The notes: a model not told the origin generated them from the letters alone. A stretch of 64,000 nt of DNA from Timema cristinae (GCA_039000515.1 JBCFYV010000935.1:66249109-66313108); one strand, 5' to 3'; counted from the first letter of the stretch, positions 52,365 through 63,683 are shown. Translations and numbers: made by a program.

Positions 52365-52910
52365 AAGTTACTCGATAGTCAGTCTATTATTTCATGTGTT
52401 CATACGTTATGTCATGAGATCTTCAAATCGGGTTGTACGCACTTACGCTAATGTGTAATGGTAGGGTGATTGTTAGATTAAATGGATGACCTACAGTTTA
52501 ACGTGGAATCCGAACCACGGTGAGGCCTGGCATTCCACACATTCACAAGATGTCTTGTCAGAGGTGAAGGAAGGGTTCGGTAATCAGATAAATCTGTGCC
52601 GGGACCGAGGATTGAACCCCGGAACCTAGCTCAGAAGTCCGACACCTTACCTCCTTACCCCTAGACCACCAGGTCACCCAAAACCTAAGAAATAAAGCAT
52701 CTAATAATATATAATAAAGTAGTACAATAATATCTACGTATGTTGACAACAAAAAATATGTATTTTCTAAATGGCCTTTCCTATGAAAATTGAACTGTAA
52801 TTTTAAGATTAATCATATTATAGTTCCTTAAATCAGATATTTTTTAGAAAACGTAAGCCTGTCTATAGTTGCTATTATTAATCGCTATTTCAACTTAAAA
52901 AAATCCATAG
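52365..52910. repeat. Repeat R1 copy, split by SINE-B
   Basis: CTGACAGCTAGAAAAGTTAC, TTCATGTGTTCATACGTTAT lie left and ATTTTCTAAATGGCCTTTCC, TATGAAAATTGAACTG right of the SINE-B at 52425-52678. Confidence 0.55.
52425..52678 (-). mobile_element. SINE-B copy (antisense), tail-truncated, doubled head
   Basis: Starts inside the tail (AAATCGGGTTGTACGCACTT), so the GCACCGCGT part and microsatellite are missing. The head has a small duplication (CACCTTACCTCCTTACCCC). Confidence 0.85.
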
Positions 52911-52962
52911 AGGTAGTTATATAAAAATGGAATTGACTTCAATGATGAGTAAAGTTCTAACT

Positions 52963-53273
52963 GGTGACCTGGCGGTCTAGGGGTAAGGTGTCAGTCTTCT
53001 GTGCTGGCGGCCGGGTTCAATCCTCGGTACTGGCAAATATTTATCTGATTACCGAAACCTTCCTTCACCTCTGACAAGACATCTTGTGAATGTGAGGAAT
53101 GCCAGGCCTCCACCGTGGTTCGGATTCCACGTTAAACTGTAGGTCATCCATTTCATCTAACAATCACCCTACCATTACACATTAGCGTAAGTGCGTATAA
53201 CCCGAACGGGTAGTAAGACGCGGTGCTAATAATCATAATATTAATAATAATTATAATAATAATAAAGTTCTAA
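52963..53273 (+). mobile_element. SINE-B copy, full length with 12-bp TSD
   Basis: GGTGACCTGGCGGTCTAGGG to GACGCGGTGCTAATAATCA and an AT-rich tail. AAAGTTCTAACT flanks it at 52951-52962 and 53274-53285. Confidence 0.93.
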
Positions 53274-53291
53274 CTACCATCAACAAGAGAT

Positions 53292-53588
53292 AGTCGACCT
53301 CTGTGTTCTTGGGGTAAAGTTCTCGCCTCAGGATCTTCTACTCGTGGGTTCACACCCAGCCGAGGCCAACGGATTTTTCTTGAGCGATACAAATCCGTAG
53401 CACAACTTCCTTCGGAGGGAAAGTGAAGCCGTAAGATCAATGTCGATTATAGACATGTAAAAGAACCTTAAAAGATATGTGGAAATACCTTTCCAGGCAA
53501 AATTGTTAGGTCGTTTAGCTCTCGCTCATAGAAATTCTCGTGTGTTGATATAATTAGTCGGTTCAGAAAGTGCAAGTTAAATACCTCG
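53292..53588 (+). mobile_element. SINE-C copy, full length
   Basis: AGTCGACCTCTGTGTTCTTG to GGTTCAGAAAGTGCAAGTTA, AATACCTC. Box B GGGTTCACACCCAGCCG. Starts only a few bases after the SINE-B above. Confidence 0.86.
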
Positions 53589-53589
53589 A

Positions 53590-54595
53590 ATAAGTAAATT
53601 TCACTTTAATTACCGTACCTAGTTGTGCAAGTTTTACTTAAATAATTTAACATTACTGTATCGCCTAGAGTATTTCGTTTGAACACACAAACATCTGGGA
53701 AAGTATATGCTTTCATTTTTAATACAGACCTACATTGGTGGACACGCCGATTAAACGTCAGGCTCTTCTTATTTCTAGATGGTTTCCCCACATTCCTTTT
53801 GTTCAAACGCAGTTACATTTAATCTAAATTATATCTTACTCGTCCCTTACCTCCTAATGTGATTAAAATGTGTAGTCCACACGAGTTGTGAGAATATAAT
53901 ATAATTAATCAAACAAGTTTATACATCGGCTGTTTTAATAAACATTGGACGACGGATTGTGGTTATTCTAATATTATTGAACACACAATATCAAGTACTG
54001 TGTATTTTCAAAATAGTATTATTATTTTTTATTTAATGTTTATGTAGTGATGTTGAACATTGATCGTTGTTTTTTCGATATCCATCCCTAGAGAGCTTTC
54101 AATACAAGTATAAATATTAATCTTCACTCCAGCCAACCCCTTAATATACCTAGATGTACACACCTTCTTGTCTAATCGTTGCAATTTTATCTTAATCTAT
54201 TCCTCCTCCCTCCCTTCCCCCCCCCCGAATAATATTCTGAATTTTCTTTTGTCTTGAGAGAGTTGTAAAATTCGATGCAGCAATAAACACACAACAAAAT
54301 GTACAGTTTTGTTTTTATGGTGTTCCAGGAAGAATTCGACTTTTCCCTGATAAAAATCAACAGGATGACCGAAAAGGAAGTTTTCTTCCCTTGAAATATA
54401 ACGGTGGTCGGCCTTCTTTAATGTCCAGCCCTTTGTAAGGGTGGAGTGGCGCTTATAGGGGTTGGTTTTTAAGGATTTGCAGTTGTTTCTCACGTTACTA
54501 TGGGTGAGGGGCAAGGGGAAATTAAGGGCAGGCATAGGAAAACACGCCTCCATTCATGTGGGGGTTAAAATAAAATTGTCTCTATTTGTAGACCT
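53590..54595. other. intergenic, no gene recognised
   Basis: AT-rich single-copy-looking DNA. The minus-strand 118-codon open frame at 54197-54553 has no recognisable domain. Confidence 0.35.
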
Positions 54596-54597
54596 AT

Positions 54598-54815
54598 TAC
54601 TATAGTAGGATATTGGTAGGAAGAAACTTTAAAAAATAATTATTTTTTTTGCAAATCAACTTTGAGAACATTTTACTATATTATTAGTGTTATTCCATAG
54701 ATATTTTTAATCTCTATCAAAAGTGACAGCTTCCTCAGATAACACGACTTGACGTATGAATACATGAAAGTAGATCTAGTAGCTTATTCAAGCTTTCAGA
54801 TATAACCTTTAGTAA
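54598..54815. repeat. Interspersed repeat R1 (best copy)
   Basis: GAACATTTTACTATATTATT, AGTGTTATTCCATAGATATT, CTATCAAAAGTGACAGC, ATAACACGACTTGACGTATG, AATACATGAAAGTAGATCTA. Least interrupted R1 copy and suitable as a consensus seed. Confidence 0.65.
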
Positions 54816-54879
54816 AAAAAAAAGGTAGTATACACCCGTGACTTTTTATATACGGTATTTATATTTATAAAATCAATTT

Positions 54880-55065
54880 TGGTGGCCGCATAGCCTCAGG
54901 CGTCACTCTTGTAGTAGACTGGACTGCCGATGATAATGAGATTGGGATTTTAATCCTGGTCGGGTTTACTGAGGGTGGTTTTCCACTTCCCCCCAAGCAA
55001 ATGTGGGTGCACTTCCTCTAAATTCAACCTTGCTTATCCCCAACTCATTAATGTAGACCTACTTT
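54880..55065 (+). mobile_element. SINE-A copy, 3'-truncated
   Basis: AATTTTGGTGGCCGCATAGC, ACTCTTGTAGTAGACTGG, CTGGTCGGGTTTACTGAGGG; stops after CCCCAACTCATTAATGTAG. Confidence 0.8.
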
Positions 55066-55089
55066 GTAAATATGTTTATAAATCATGAT

Positions 55090-55355
55090 TGCATTTTATT
55101 AGGTAGGGCCTATATATTTATTTGATTAATCATAAAATATGTATAAATATATATTAATAATGCTGTTTTGTGAAAGCGAGCGCGCACGCACGTATTTAAG
55201 AGATAAAATTTGGAAGATTAATACACTTTTCTTGGCAGTAAAATTTGAAAGATTCTACCATCCAAAAATACAACTTATTATTGAAAGTATTGTTTATTAG
55301 GTGATAACTGATAACCATATTTGGCCCCTGGGATGAAAAACGTTGGACAACCCTG
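55090..55355 (-). mobile_element. hAT-like right end
   Basis: ATTTGGCCCCTGGGATGAAA and AACGTTGGACAACCCTG at 55318-55355 give the inverted end CAGGGTTGTCCAAC, a common hAT terminus. Left end not found. Confidence 0.55.
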
Positions 55356-55425
55356 GGTAGGAGAATTGGCGTACTAGGCCAAAAGGTCCCGGGTTCAATT
55401 CCTGTGCCCACGCATCATTTTTTCA
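55355..55425 (+). mobile_element. tRNA-like sequence (family F)
   Basis: GTAGGAGAATTGGCGTACTA (box A region), then CCAAAAGGTCCCGGGTTCAA, TTCCTGTGCCCA (box B). Paired with 58333-58415 through the shared GGCATAT/GGCGTACT-type stem and AAAGGTCCCGGGTTYRATTCC. Probably a further tRNA-derived SINE head or tRNA pseudogene. Confidence 0.5.
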
Positions 55426-55814
55426 ATCTCGAGAGTAAGATATTTAGATGCGACTATAACCGTGATTAACAAAATATAACAGCTTGGCTGTTTGTTCCAT
55501 CATAGAAATGTTTCTCGCTGCCATAAACGCGCTCTAGATATGAATTAGACTAAATGACTGAAGAGAACGAATGTTTTAAATGTCCGAACGTCTGGTAAAG
55601 GCCCCAAACAACGCACGCCTACCTACTTTCACTTTGTAACCACGTAGCGGTGTAGATAAAGCTCGTCAAATGTTGTAGACGAGTGCAGAACTTGTATTTT
55701 CCCACGAGTTCCCCTAACAGGACCGGGGATCTCTACTTCAGACTAAACAAATGGTCATTTCTGCACAAAAAAAAAAAGTTTCGTGGAGTTGACAAGAGAT
55801 AGCTCTAGGATAGT

Positions 55815-56090
55815 AATGGATCTAAGTGAGCGGTTAGCATGCCTGACCAGGACTCACACCTAAAAAACGTTGGGCCTTGACCAGACTCACAACGTGCTTG
55901 GGGGAAGGAGGATTAATGGTAGGATTAGATTAGTGGTTAGCACGTCTGACCAGGGCTCACAACGTGCTTGGGGGGAGGGGGGATTAATGGTAGGCTTAGG
56001 TTAGTGGTTAGCATTCCTGACCAGGACTCACAATATGCGTGGGGGGGGGGGGGGGGGGTTAACACGTCTGACCGAGACTTTAAAAGATCG
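55815..56090. repeat. Tandem array with tRNA box A-like units
   Basis: Units contain TTAGTGGTTAGCACGTCTGA, CCAGGACTCACAACGTGC, a G-rich run and GATTAATGGTAGG. About 3.5 units of 65-75 bp. TTAGTGGTTAGCACG has the form of a tRNA A-box, so the unit may come from a SINE head. The G-run reaches 18 at 56041-56058. Confidence 0.8.
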
Positions 56091-56304
56091 GGGTAAGTAT
56101 CTACTGGTTGCGATTTGTCGTTACTCCTCTTTGAAGTTGTTTTCTATACTGTATATGCGAATGATGTTGCATACTATCTCGTTTTACCTTTATTGACTTA
56201 ACAAATTTTTTAAAGTCACTTATAATCAGCATTGACATAAAAAAAAACGTAGGCCACTATTGTCTTGTCATAATATTTCTGTTCACAAATGCTTTACACA
56301 TAAA

Positions 56305-56606
56305 TAACTGACCCCGGGGCGTAGTGGTCAGTGCATCTGGTTTCAAGCCTTGGGTTCAATTCCCGGCTGATACCTTGGGTACTTATCCTTGGTTAGTTAA
56401 GCTAAGTTAGGTTAAGACTCACACCAGCTTCACAACTTCATAATCATGACATCATCTCATAGTGGGTACGACGTGTAAGAATCCTCCCATGGGTGCATCT
56501 GGGAAACTTTCTGTTCCAACAGAGTGGCAAGTAGTCTACATACAGGGGACTGGACTAAATATTATATCCTTCCCGGTCGTATATTCCATACAATAATAAT
56601 AATAAT
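56305..56606 (+). mobile_element. SINE-E copy
   Basis: CCGGGGCGTAGTGGTCAGTG (box A region), GGGTTCAATTCCCGGCTGA (box B), AGTTAGGTTAAGACTCACAC, AATCATGACATCATCTCATA, ACGACGTGTAAGAATCC, GTCTACATACAGGGGACTGG and an (ATA)n tail. Collinear with the inverted copy at 29802. Confidence 0.8.
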
Positions 56607-56699
56607 GAATACAAAACATACAAATGAGCTAATAATGCCTTTAATTGCACTTATGTTGAGTTCTGAATTACGCGTTGGACCTCCCTGTGTTGTTCCAGA

Positions 56700-56940
56700 T
56701 GTGTTCCTTACTACCCGCTCGGCCTATACGTACATCAACTAATCACGCTAATGTGTTAGGGATGAGGAGGTTGAATTTAGAGGAAGTGTACTCTCATTTA
56801 CGTGGTGGGAGGGTAGTAAACATTTTACTAAAAACACCTTCTTTACATCCAAAGGTATTCGAACTCCGATATCCCAGTATTGGTAGTCCAGTCTAACTCT
56901 GGAGTGACACCTTAGACCACTCGACAATCAAAACGGGGTT
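56700..56940 (-). mobile_element. SINE-A copy (antisense)
   Basis: TTACTACCCGCTCGGCCTAT to CCACTCGACAATCAAAACGG; the GCACCGCGT part of the tail is lost and box B is diverged (GTATTCGAACTCCG). Confidence 0.8.
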
Positions 56941-58160
56941 TTGAGCCAATGTGGGTCCGTGCTTGTTGAAACATGAGAATTCAGTAAGGTATGTCGGGGA
57001 ACTCTTTTTTCGTAGGCTAATGTACATATTCCTAGGGCTGCCTTTAGCAGACGTGAGACCCGTGTGGGGCCACAGGCTAACTGCTTCGCCCCTTCCCTCG
57101 AAAATAGTAAAGAACTTAGTTTTTGTTTGGTTCTACCAATTTTCAGCCGTAGGTTTAATTAACATATGATTAAATGGTGGGGATTTCTCACTAACTCTTT
57201 GTTAGATTTTCTTACCCAGCGAACATGATCTGTATGAAGGTAAAAAGAACAACTGTACCAAGTTTGAATTAAATTGGTTAATGCGTTCAAAAGTTATAGT
57301 GAGACATTTCCACCAGAGACAGATAAACAGTTATGTTTTTATTTGTTTTTACACTCTGACAATTTTGCTAGATCGCTTATTACAGGGAGCCTACTTACTA
57401 TACAAGCGCCCAATTAAAAATTCCCCCCCCCCTCCTCTTGTTGTTTCTTCTCGGTCACCAAAATGAGCGCTGGCCCACTAGATCGAGGGTCCACAAATTC
57501 ACACACCATAAAGGTAGCATATTCCTCCCCAAACTTTTGAAAAGAGACGTCCTAGATTTGTAAGCGCCAGCCATCTAGCGGCAAGCGTTGGAACTTGTAG
57601 CGGGGTGGAAAGTGGAATAGGGGATGTAGGGGGATAAGAAATTGAGACGAGCCTGCGTGGTGGGAGTATCGAGGGGGGTAAGGGATGAAAAATAAGAGTG
57701 GGGGGAGGGATTTCTTCCCTACCTCTATATTCGTGACAAAGATACGTTGCGAGTAGATGAGGAAGAAAAGGTTTAAGAGGAAGGGAATGGAAGGATGGAC
57801 TAAGGTAAGAAAAAGAGGGGTAGAGAGGTGGAAGAGAAGTTGTAATAAAGAACGAGAGGTTGGGGGTGGAAAGAACGCAGACCAAGAAAGTAACAGTACT
57901 TGGTAGAAATTATGTCCGAACCCTTCTGTGGAGTTTCGGACGCAAGCGTTGCTTCTTCAATATTCCAAAATGGAAAATACTAAAGTGGCACATGGTACAT
58001 TTTTATATTTACTTTATTTTTCTTCTTCTTATAAACTAGCCGTGATAAAGATTCAGGACTCTAGCAAAATAAACACATTCTTCTTTCTGGGATTCTGAAT
58101 TCTTATTTTTCTTTATCAAAATTGTGAGAGTAGAAATTATGTGTGCAAACGCTTTATTTT
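56941..58160. other. intergenic; LINE/DNA-element tail phrase and polypurine tract
   Basis: ACTGTACCAAGTTTGAATTA, AATTGGTTAATGCGTTCAAA, AGTTATAGTGAGACA at 57254-57306 resembles sequence near the ends of many insect transposons. 57600-57890 is strongly purine-rich on the plus strand (GGGGGGAGGGATTTC, GAGGAAGAAAAGG), so minus-strand open frames there are compositional. Confidence 0.35.
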
Positions 58161-58161
58161 A

Positions 58162-58203
58162 TTTGAGGTGTTTTAACGTACGAAAGATTATATCAGCACA
58201 TGA
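58162..58203 (-). mobile_element. SINE-C tail fragment (antisense)
   Basis: TTGAGGTGTTTTAACGTACG and GATTATATCAGCACATGA match the SINE-C 3' end read in antisense; the rest is absent. Confidence 0.6.
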
Positions 58204-58332
58204 CTTACAAACTAATTTAAATCTAGAACAGACACAACACACAGCCGCCCCGGCCATCAATTCATTGTCCGCACGTCCATCACAGACTCTGCCTTAAACT
58301 ATGAGTGAAAATTACCTTAGAAACGGGACAGC

Positions 58333-58415
58333 TCCTGTATAACTCGGTTGTTAGAGCATTGGCATATATGCCAAAGGTCCCGGGTTTGATTCCCGTGTCC
58401 AAACATTATTTTCCA
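58333..58415 (+). mobile_element. tRNA-like sequence (family F)
   Basis: ATAACTCGGTTGTTAGAGCA (D arm), TTGGCATATATGCCAA (anticodon arm, but a 6-nt loop instead of 7), AGGTCCCGGGTTTGATTCCC (T arm). Not a valid tRNA because of the loop and lack of a proper acceptor stem; a SINE head or tRNA pseudogene. Confidence 0.55.
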
Positions 58416-58430
58416 CTTTAAAGGAATATA

Positions 58431-58651
58431 CAGTAGCCCCATAGCTTCTTTGGTGTTGATTGACAGCTCACGGCTGACTTCTGACAGTCAACATTTAGGT
58501 ATATACTTAAATTTTGACTTTCAGAAGTGACAGCTGCTAAACACATGTTTTTGCAGATCATATGGTTCGGCGTAGGGATACATAATTTTCTCTGGTAACT
58601 TTTCAAATCTGTGAGCTGTCAGTCGGCACCAAAGAAGCCATGGGGCTATTG
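58431..58651 (-). mobile_element. Tc1/mariner-like MITE-A (inverted)
   Basis: 221 bp from CAGTAGCCCCATAGC to GGGGCTATTG, with TA on both sides. Its inner sequence is the reverse complement of 8591-8783 (TTTTTGCAGATCATATGGTT, GTAGGGATACATAATTTTC). Confidence 0.87.
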
Positions 58652-58654
58652 TAG

Positions 58655-59035
58655 GTGGTGTAGAAGAACCTAAGTTTCAGATACCCCCGGATGGCCGCTA
58701 AAACTTGCAAAAGCAGCGCAGGAGTTTAGTTTGTTTTCCTCAAGAAGCAACATCGCCTGACGAAATGGTCAGGAGTAAGTCACCTGGTCAGCGACAGTAA
58801 TTTGACCGATATCGCCGATAGGGGACGTCAACCGGTTTGAAACGGAAACAGGAGATATCAGCAAACACGATTAGCGCTCCTATACGTCGATTTGTGAAAC
58901 GCGCAAGAAGTGTCGGATTGTGAGAACCAAATTGGAGTAACGGGCGTTGCCTACAAAGAATGAGTTTTCTTTATTGTCTGGTTTTGTGATGGTTGCTAGA
59001 CACTTAGAGGAGGGGTAGTGGCTAATAACACATGG
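58655..59035. other. intergenic, no feature recognised
   Basis: Unique-looking; moderately GC-richer part at 58740-58900. No gene recognised. Confidence 0.3.
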
Positions 59036-59036
59036 G

Positions 59037-59108
59037 ACTACACCAGTGTCGTGTCGTGTTGCCAGGGTAAGCAGAGTAGAGTTGCTTGCATGTCCGAGCA
59101 TACTGGCA
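59037..59108 (+). mobile_element. Element X left-arm fragment
   Basis: ACACCAGTGTCGTGTCGTGT, TGCCAGGGTAAGCAGAGTAG matches the tip and arm of element X; truncated afterwards. Confidence 0.65.
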
Positions 59109-59289
59109 ACTATCTAAATTACCCAGGTGCTATCTATTTTCTGGGAGATATATATATATATCAATATTAGAACCTTTTAGTTTGAAGTCCAAAGGATATT
59201 TTTTTTAAAACTCGAAATAACCAAAAATTTGAATTAACCATTTTCATGAGTATCTAGGCAGATGTACACCATAAATCAATAACCTCAAA

Positions 59290-59547
59290 ACACACTTCAG
59301 TGGTCGCGTGGTCTAACGCGCTAATATTGTGGTAGGCTAGACTGCCACTGACAATGGGATAGAGGTTCAAATCTCGGTCGGGTGTATTGAGGGTGGTTTT
59401 TATACAACATAGATTTCCACTATTTCTCCACACAAATGCGGGTACAATTCCTATCAATATCACCTTCCTAATCCCTAAAACTATTAGCGTAATTAATACA
59501 TAAGCGTATAACCTGAATGGGTAGTAAGACGCGGTGCTAAAAAAAAG
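59290..59547 (+). mobile_element. SINE-A copy
   Basis: CACACTTCAGTGGTCGCGTG to GACGCGGTGCTA plus A-run; box A region GTGGTCTAACGCGC and box B GGTTCAAATCTCGGTCGG kept. Confidence 0.88.
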
Positions 59548-59549
59548 CC

Positions 59550-60800
59550 TTAAAATACTATACATATAAATATACTTATACAATATATACATAAATACAT
59601 GACAAAATAATCAATATTTCACGTATAAAATAATAAACTAATAAAATAGCAGATTAAATCAGTAGGTCAGTGAGTGCATCGCGTGAAAATATTGTCGCTA
59701 TGAAAGCAGAGCTAGAGTACATCCCCTAATTTAAAAAAGTTTATTTTACATTCTCGACATCTGGGGTGATTTAATAAAGAGCGTTTTAAGTTTGAAATGA
59801 ATATAAACGCAAACAAAATTATCAATGTCTAGGCTTCGAACTATCCAAATATTTCCTTCCAAAATTCGAATTAAGTATAATTTTTTTTTACTATTGATTT
59901 AAATAGTAATTTCATGGAGAGTCATGCATGGTGTTTTCGAACTATCAATATTTTTTTTAGAATTAACCAATGTCGAATTATCAATATACTACTGTATATC
60001 TAAAAACAGATCGAATTAATTTGCAATTTACATTTTTAAAAAGCTAAAAGACTAATGTTGAGAGCTGTAACTGCAGAATTCACGTATGATTCGTCAACTG
60101 TCGGCTTATTATTTAATTTTTTTACCGTAAGATGTTCCCACAAACGACAAGTCTTGCGTGGTTTTTTTTTTTCCCACCAAATTTAGACCAAGAAACGACC
60201 ATCAGCCGAGTCACAACCCTCCCTCCCTCCCGCCCTTCTATCACCGCCCGGGGTCCACCAGGTTAAGAAAGACCGATAAAATATTATGTTTACAATTGAA
60301 GAGGATTTCCTTCCATGAGGGACGGGATCAGTCTTGGTCAACCGTTCTGCTTCGACAAGTCGTTCGCACATTCACAAAGCGATGGTAAAAAAACATTCTC
60401 ACATGGACTAAATATATTTCCGTTGGTTAAACATTGAGAGAGAGAAAAAACTTGGGGTCTGACCAATCATGGTGTCTTCGTAACATGAATCCCTTTCATA
60501 ATTAGGTACCGACACCTCATATTCTATTAATTTAGAATAGAGATTAAAAAAATATCAAAAAACTAAAACTTTCTAGTTTAACAAAAGGCGAAAGAAAAAA
60601 AATACTGGCTCAATATTAATTATTTTGGTAAACTATCTTAAATACAAATTAATAAATTATTAAGAAAAAGTTTTTGATTATTTTGATTTCTAATAAACTG
60701 TTTTAATTGTGTACTTAATTTTAGTTTTTATGGATAACGTATTAAACTATCTAGTTATAAAATAATTTTATATAATTATATGTAACATGGTACTTAGGAT
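59550..60800. other. AT-rich intergenic
   Basis: AT-rich with one C-rich patch (60220-60250). No gene or repeat recognised. Confidence 0.35.
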
Positions 60801-60804
60801 CAAA

Positions 60805-61032
60805 CCCTTTTCAGTGACCGCATGGTCTAACGCGCTACTCTCGCAGTAGACAAGTCCTCCGATGATTGAAACATCAAGGTTCAAATCTCAATCGGGTGCA
60901 CTCAGGGTGGCTTTTCATTCACGCAAATGCGGATACACCTCTGATGAATATAACCTTCCTAATCCCGTAATAGTACACAAGTGTATAACTCGAAAGGGTA
61001 GTAAGACGCGGTGCTAAATAATAAAATAAAAT
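60805..61032 (+). mobile_element. SINE-A copy, short body deletion
   Basis: CCCTTTTCAGTGACCGCATG, GGTCTAACGCGCTACTCTCG, box B GGTTCAAATCTCAATCGG; about 20 bases of the CTAAATGG...CTCCC region are missing; tail ACTCGAAAGGGTAGTAAGAC and A/T-rich end. Confidence 0.85.
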
Positions 61033-61399
61033 ATTTTATCACCCTCCCAAGAACAATATACATTTTAAATAGTCTGGGTCCATGAGTATGTGTTGTATTA
61101 GGTTGAGACTCAAATCTGTTGTTTTTTTAAAGCATGTTAAATTTCTTAAACTAAAAGCGATATATATACTTATTTTTTAATTGCTAAAACAGTAAGCGTG
61201 TGATCGTGCCAAGAAGGCAGGCAGGCAGGAAGTGGGTCTAACAACCAACGGCCCGCGGTCCTTGGCTGGCCCGCTCGTGTCACTAATTGAACGTGTGTGG
61301 GACCCACCTGACTAATCTCCCTCCATCACGAGATGAATACCACCTACCTGACAGGAGTGAGACAAGGAGCATTACCCTGTTAGGGAGTTGAGACAGGAT

Positions 61400-61790
61400 A
61401 GTGTCTGGGTCTGCGTCCGACACGAGTTAAAACATTCACACGTGAACTTGGTGCTAAGACCGTCTAGTCTGCGTCCAACAGGCTTAAAACATTCACATAT
61501 GGACAAAAGGTGCTAAACTCTAGTTCAACTCTCAAAACAACGTATGTTAAAAACTTCTACACAATGGAACATGTTGCTAAGTATTCCATCATAGTCTGCG
61601 ACCAACATAGAGTTTAAAAACCTATTCATCACATGGACATGTGCTGAATACCTGTCTAAGTGATGACGTTAAAAGGTTAAACATTTCACACATGGACTAT
61701 GGTGCTAAGTCAGTTGTAGTCTGAGATAATACGTAGTTGAAAACATTCACTATCCAAGGTTGTAAACAAGGTCCATATGTGTGAACAGAC
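61400..61790. repeat. about 60-66-bp degenerate minisatellite, about 6 units
   Basis: Units share TAGTCTGCGTCCAACA, GTTAAAACATTCACACATGG, ACATGGTGCTAAGT with many single-base indels. The indel-rich divergence could be real decay or unpolished long-read sequence. Confidence 0.75.
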
Positions 61791-62220
61791 TCAGTCCAAC
61801 ATGGTTAATACTTTACCAATATTGCTCAAAGTCATGATAGACTATTTTAACAATAACTGACACTCAAATAGATTTAAAATAACTAGCTAAGATTTAAATA
61901 ATAAACTTCAGACGGATAGTAAGGGGGATATGAATGTCAAGACAGGATAGTGTTAGTAGTATTTCTACATCAATTGGTTTTTGGAACAAAATAAACAAGT
62001 TATAGTGTTTCGCTCAAAAACTTGTATGTTTATTATGTCACAGGATAGGGAGCTAAATGAGTTCGTGGATATCTGTCAGAAATATTGTGGTATTATTGAT
62101 AAACGTTCGAAGAAGGGGTTATTAACTTTGTATCATCAATACATTTAGGATGCTATGGCTAAAATGTTCACAGTTGTAATAGATGGATAGAAATTAACTT
62201 AAACGTTTGTAATGAACTAT
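61791..62220. repeat. Degenerate satellite-associated sequence
   Basis: Scattered phrases of the flanking arrays (TCAAGACAGGATAGTG at 61938, CACAGGATAGGGAGCT at 62039) inside otherwise AT-rich DNA. Confidence 0.45.
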
Positions 62221-62690
62221 ACTATACTACTCAAACAGGGAGTTGTAGTAGGGATTGATAATCTCAGACAGGCATAGGTGTAAGAAGGACATAACAGATG
62301 AATTGGAGTTGTAGAAACTTTTACAGTCAGACGGGATAGTGTATGAGGACAGATTAATAGTCAAGAGTAGGTGTAATGAGGACTGATACTACTCAGATAG
62401 GATAGGTGATGGGGACAAAACTAGTCAAGACAGGAAGGTTGAGGGACTGAAGAACAGTAAGAAGGGATGGGTGTAATGAGGTGGACTGGATAACTAGCTC
62501 AAGACAGGGATAGGGTGTAATGAGGTGGACTGGATATAACTAGCTCAAGACTAGGGATAGGGTGTAATGAGGGGACCTGGATAGAACTAGTTCAAGATAG
62601 GGATAGGTGCCATTCTTTTGTAAGTACAGCAATTAACTTTTCTAGCTCCTAATGCCATAGAGTAAGTAAGTAATGAAGCAATATTTTATT
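62221..62690 (-). repeat. 44-46-bp minisatellite, inverted copy of 37.2-37.9 kb
   Basis: GATAGGGTGTAATGAGGTGG, ACTGGATATAACTAGCTCAA repeats toward the right; reverse-complemented it is the CTAGTTCTATCCAGTCCACC unit of 37325-37865. The flank CCTAATGCCATAGAGTAAGT at 62648-62667 matches inverted 37246-37290. The left half is much more degenerate than the right. Confidence 0.85.
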
Positions 62691-62699
62691 CATTTTGGC

Positions 62700-63450
62700 A
62701 ATACACAATCAACATTACTGGCCTAGACTCCTGCGTTTCCTTCTACCTCACCTTAAACTTAATATGGAGTGCAGGTGTGAAAACTAGATAACTTCCCACA
62801 TTTAACTGAAAAACAACTCGAGCTGTATGATTCTAGGACTTAAAAGTGATTATTCTAAACGGATATGACGACGACCAATAACTGTGTTAATTAATGCTCT
62901 GGTTGCTCTAATAGTTGATATATAAGTTTATAATGGCCAAACTTGTAGGTCACATTCTCTGTACCATTTAGTTAACTTTCCGGTTAACTCAGATAAACTG
63001 ACCGTGCGTACAGATCCTGTATAATATTTAACTGAATTAAATATTCACTGTGTTTGGTTCCTGTTACAAATAACCCTGAGTAGAAATATCACGTGAATCA
63101 ATTCTACTTTAGTGCACGACACGTTTAATATCAGTCCCATTCAATGATACTTTTTATGGTTAGAAGCTCTTAAATACGTCTTTTGGTGAACTCCGAATGA
63201 ATAGTAGGTCCATAGCTCTCAAACTTGTAGTGAACTCCTAATAAATAGTGTATCGGCGTCTCTCAAACTTTCAACTCAAATGACTGCACGTACCAAGGTT
63301 TTTTTTTTTTAGATATATTCCCATTTTGTCTTCAGGATGTTTTGTGGATACATTTACTCCTAAGTTTGTTCCTCCTAGTCCTTAGCCCAGATGGGATGCG
63401 AATATTTTTCTCTCCCCCCCCCCCCTTCTACATCCCCTAGCGATTTCTTA
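62700..63450. other. intergenic, no gene recognised
   Basis: Unique-looking AT-rich sequence with a small duplication (GTGAACTCCTAATAAATAG versus GTGAACTCCGAATGAATAG, about 63187 and 63230) and poly-C at 63414-63425. Confidence 0.35.
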
Positions 63451-63454
63451 ATAC

Positions 63455-63646
63455 ATGTTCGGGGTTATTAATTACGCCAATAACGTAGGGATAAAAAGAT
63501 AGCATTTTAGAGGAAATATACCCAAATTTGCCTGGAGAGAGAGTGGAAACCATTTAGGAAAAAAAACTTCCACAGTAAGCCCGGTTCTACCCATCACCGG
63601 TAAACCAGTCTAACACGAGAATGACGCGTTAGACTAATCAACAACA
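63455..63646 (-). mobile_element. SINE-A copy (antisense), tail-truncated
   Basis: TGTTCGGGGTTATTAATTAC, body GAGGAAATATACCCAAATTT, damaged head (CACGAGAATGACGCGTTAGA). Confidence 0.72.
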
Positions 63647-63683
63647 GATTATTTGTGTAATTATTTGGGTAGTAGATGCATCC

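Noticed and set aside
57499..57885. 128-codon minus-strand open frame rich in S, P, L
   Set aside because: Arises from a purine-rich plus strand; composition-driven.
58333..58415. Possible tRNA gene
   Set aside because: D and T arms look fair, but the anticodon loop has six bases and the acceptor stem is not complementary.
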